Shown: positions 6,802 through 8,100 of the stretch, piece by piece | Layout of the letters: the number at the start of each line of letters is the position of its first letter | How positions within the stretch are numbered: the stretch's first letter is position 1 | NCBI GenBank assembly: GCA_029879555.1 | Contig: JAOUQB010000095.1 | Span: forward strand, 1-8,100 | Direction: 5' to 3' | Length of the DNA: 8,100 nt | Source of the DNA: Nitrospirota bacterium | GTDB lineage: Bacteria > Nitrospirota > Nitrospiria > Nitrospirales > UBA8639 | Translations under genes and position numbers: made by a program | The notes under the pieces: generated by a model | The model's input: only the letters and a program-made list of their open reading frames with translations | The model's database searches: none | What the model was told of the DNA's origin: nothing

Positions 6802-6812
6802 CAGATCAAGTC

Positions 6813-7706
6813 ATGGCCATTAATAAAAAACTGAAACCCGTTCCCATTCCTGTGGAGCCTCAAAGGTTAACGGAGGAAGAACTCACGGGATTGACCTCTA
6901 AGCAAGGGCTCATCCAACTCCTTAAGTCAAAAAATATTAGCGCCAAAGGTGCACTACGCAATCTCCGGTATGAAGCAGAGTTACGACAACTGCAAATCGA
7001 ACTGGTGAAATTACAGCGGGATGTCCAGCTCACTGGACGACGAGTGGCGATTATTTTTGAGGGTCGTGATGCGGCGGGTAAAGGTGGTGCGATTCGACGA
7101 TTTACCGAACATCTGAATCCACGCTCTATGCGAGTGGTGGCGTTGCCTAAACCCACGGAGGTGGAAAAAGGACAATGGTATTTTCAACGATATGTTAAGC
7201 CTCTTCCCAATCCCGGGGAAATCGCGTTTTTTGATCGGAGTTGGTACAACCGGGCAGTCGTCGAGCCCGTCATGAATTTTTGCACAAAGGCGCAGTATCA
7301 GACATTCATGCAACAAGTTCCCGAATTTGAACATATGCTCTATGAAGACAACATCGAAATCATTAAGTTTTGGTTCTCCATTTCCAAGGACGAACAAGAA
7401 CGCCGCTTTAAGGGTCGGGTCAATAACCCCTTAAAACAGTGGAAAATCAGCCCAGTTGATGATAAAGCCCAAGAAAACTGGGATCTGTATACCATGTATA
7501 AAGAAGAAATGTTTAGTAAGACGCATACGTCCTACTCCCCTTGGGTCATTGTCAAAGCCAACACCAAAACGAAAGCGAGACTAGAGGCCATTCGGCATGT
7601 ATTAAGTACCCTTCCTTATAAGGGAAAGGGCGAATCGAAGGTAAACCTTCACCCTGATCCCTCTATTGTTTTACGATTTCATCGTAAGAGCAAGGCCGTC
7701 GATTAA
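6813..7706 (+). CDS. ppk2: Polyphosphate kinase 2 (PPK2 family, single domain)
   Basis: Transfers phosphate between polyphosphate and nucleotides, in this family mostly using polyphosphate to recharge nucleoside diphosphates; cytoplasmic. The 297 residues form a single PPK2 domain. Walker A is GRDAAGKGG (84-92, Lys90), Walker B is FFDRSWYNRA (139-148, Asp141), and the lid region is RRFKGRVNNPLKQWKISPVD (197-216). LNPRSMRVVALPKPTE (101-116) and WYFQRYVKPLPNPGEI (122-137) are further family landmarks. The basic N-terminus (1-50) is more variable. The Walker A and the ALPKP and YFQRY stretches look more like class I (NDP-using) than class III, but class needs phylogeny. EPVMNFCTK (151-159) differs from the common ERVMGFC but resembles a known PPK2 subgroup with EPV. 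AGGAGG (6796-6801) lies 11 bases before the ATG, slightly long. It is divergent from the stress protein and convergent with the methyltransferase. Confidence 0.95.
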   Translation: MAINKKLKPVPIPVEPQRLTEEELTGLTSKQGLIQLLKSKNISAKGALRNLRYEAELRQLQIELVKLQRDVQLTGRRVAIIFEGRDAAGKGGAIRRFTEHLNPRSMRVVALPKPTEVEKGQWYFQRYVKPLPNPGEIAFFDRSWYNRAVVEPVMNFCTKAQYQTFMQQVPEFEHMLYEDNIEIIKFWFSISKDEQERRFKGRVNNPLKQWKISPVDDKAQENWDLYTMYKEEMFSKTHTSYSPWVIVKANTKTKARLEAIRHVLSTLPYKGKGESKVNLHPDPSIVLRFHRKSKAVD

Positions 7707-7737
7707 GGATTTCACGAAGTCATAAAATTGAATTAGA

Positions 7738-7797
7738 GCCTGAGGAGCGAGAAACGTCAGCACAGGAAATGTGCGAATGAACGGCTTTGCCTCAGGC
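7738..7797. repeat. Nested inverted repeat in the convergent gap after ppk2
   Basis: Outer arms GCCTGAGG (7738-7745) and CCTCAGGC (7790-7797) are perfect over 8 bp. Inside lies a small hairpin, GCACA (7760-7764), loop GGAAA, TGTGC (7770-7774). The right outer arm is itself part of a near-palindrome, TGCCT-C-AGGCA (7789-7799). It sits between two convergent genes, where a two-way terminator or an extragenic palindromic element would fit, but neither strand has a U-tract after the stem. Confidence 0.4.
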
Positions 7798-7809
7798 ACA
7801 GTGGTTTAT

Positions 7810-8100
7810 TCAAGGCGTCGCCTCCCCTCTGCCGGTGAGTTCATAAAGGTACACCCTTTTTTCGATTCCGCTTCCTTTTCGCGGCGGCCAGGTGAGAGGG
7901 ATCCGTTGGACGGATAGATTAAACTTTTCCTGAAATCTATGTTCAACAGTGTCCAGCCCCAGTCTATTGGGATCACAAAAAATCCCTTTTCCGCCTGGAG
8001 CCAACACCTGCTCAAGAACGTGAGAGATATCCGATAGAATCGCTTCGTCATAAAAAACCTCACAGCCTAATACCAAATCATAGCGTTCTTTTGAATAAAG
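7810..8100 (-). CDS. Class I SAM-dependent methyltransferase (C-terminal part, cut by window edge)
   Basis: The frame is open at the right edge of the window and ends at TGA 7810-7812, leaving the last 96 residues. ERYDLVLGCEVFYDEAILSDI matches the part of Rossmann-fold methyltransferases after the SAM-binding motifs (the YDLVLGSDVLYD-type strand), and LEQVLAPGGKGIFCDPNR matches the following helix and strand. This style recalls the protein N-lysine methyltransferase group (METTL21/Methyltransf_16-like), whose members have a similar DVLYE segment; the substrate cannot be told. The SAM-binding glycine motif and the start codon lie beyond the window. The tail (LTWPPRKGSGIEKRVYLYEL) is compatible with a final beta strand. 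An in-frame TTG at 8076 is not a plausible start, since the conserved YDLV strand begins before it. Convergent with ppk2, 103 bp apart. Confidence 0.72.
   Translation of the reverse strand, partial: LYSKERYDLVLGCEVFYDEAILSDISHVLEQVLAPGGKGIFCDPNRLGLDTVEHRFQEKFNLSVQRIPLTWPPRKGSGIEKRVYLYELTGRGEATP

Larger units (their letters stand above)
6494..6812. other. Divergent intergenic region between the stress protein and ppk2
   Basis: This 319-bp stretch separates the minus-strand stress gene from plus-strand ppk2 and should hold both promoters. I could not find a convincing -35/-10 pair for either gene; CATAAT at 6757-6762 is a possible -10 for ppk2 but lacks a matching -35. Three inverted repeats, listed separately, are its main structure. 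Short open frames on the minus strand here do not resemble proteins I know. Confidence 0.6.

Noticed and set aside
7806..8063. Minus-strand 85-codon frame overlapping the methyltransferase
   Set aside because: The alternative frame (7810-8100) reads as a methyltransferase with YDLVLG and LAPGGK segments and stays open to the window edge; this one has no such character.
1..8100. CRISPR array, tRNA, rRNA, insertion sequence or defence genes
   Set aside because: No regularly spaced repeats, transposase-like protein, terminal inverted repeats or RNA gene signatures were seen; the genes are ordinary central metabolism and energy or stress functions.

Overview
This window looks like a chromosomal core-metabolism locus from a bacterium that fixes carbon by the reductive (reverse) TCA cycle. 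The key evidence is a complete two-subunit ATP-citrate lyase (about 398 + 608 residues, the bacterial split form). It is followed on the same strand by an aconitase. Base composition is moderate, roughly half G+C. Protein style and gene content suggest a Nitrospira-like nitrite oxidiser (Nitrospirota), perhaps one of the lower-GC marine lineages. That placement is inference from memory of the families; Nitrospinota, Leptospirillum-like and other rTCA lineages are not excluded by sequence alone.

Layout. Positions 1-4126, minus strand: a likely operon transcribed aclB (2930-4126), aclA (1068-2894), aconitase (1-1001, N-terminal 333 residues only, cut by the window edge). Gaps are 35 and 66 bp, and the two downstream genes each have an AGGAGA ribosome site. 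Positions 4127-4498: a 372-bp control region. It holds a candidate promoter (TTGCAG, 17 bp, TACAAT) whose -10 box sits inside an 8-bp-arm dyad, and further upstream three copies of ATGGCATG. Positions 4499-5461, minus: class I fructose-1,6-bisphosphatase. It has a near-consensus promoter ending so close to the ATG that the transcript would be leaderless. Positions 5567-6493, minus: a tandem-domain universal stress protein. Positions 6494-6812: a divergent intergenic region with three dyads. Positions 6813-7706, plus: polyphosphate kinase 2. Positions 7707-7809: a convergent gap with a nested inverted repeat. Positions 7810-8100, minus: the C-terminal part of a class I SAM-dependent methyltransferase, cut by the window edge.

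How the genes fit together. In the reductive direction aconitase converts isocitrate to citrate, and ATP-citrate lyase splits citrate to acetyl-CoA and oxaloacetate at the cost of ATP. Acetyl-CoA goes on to pyruvate and gluconeogenesis, where fructose-1,6-bisphosphatase performs the committed dephosphorylation to fructose 6-phosphate. The window therefore groups the citrate-cleaving step of the cycle with a gluconeogenic control enzyme. The stress protein and polyphosphate kinase 2 fit energy and stress management, but a direct link to the carbon genes is only inference.

I found no mobile element, CRISPR array, tRNA or rRNA, and no gene system that looks truly undescribed. The most interesting signals are regulatory: the possible leaderless fbp transcript, the dyad around the acl -10 box, and the ATGGCATG triplet upstream of it.
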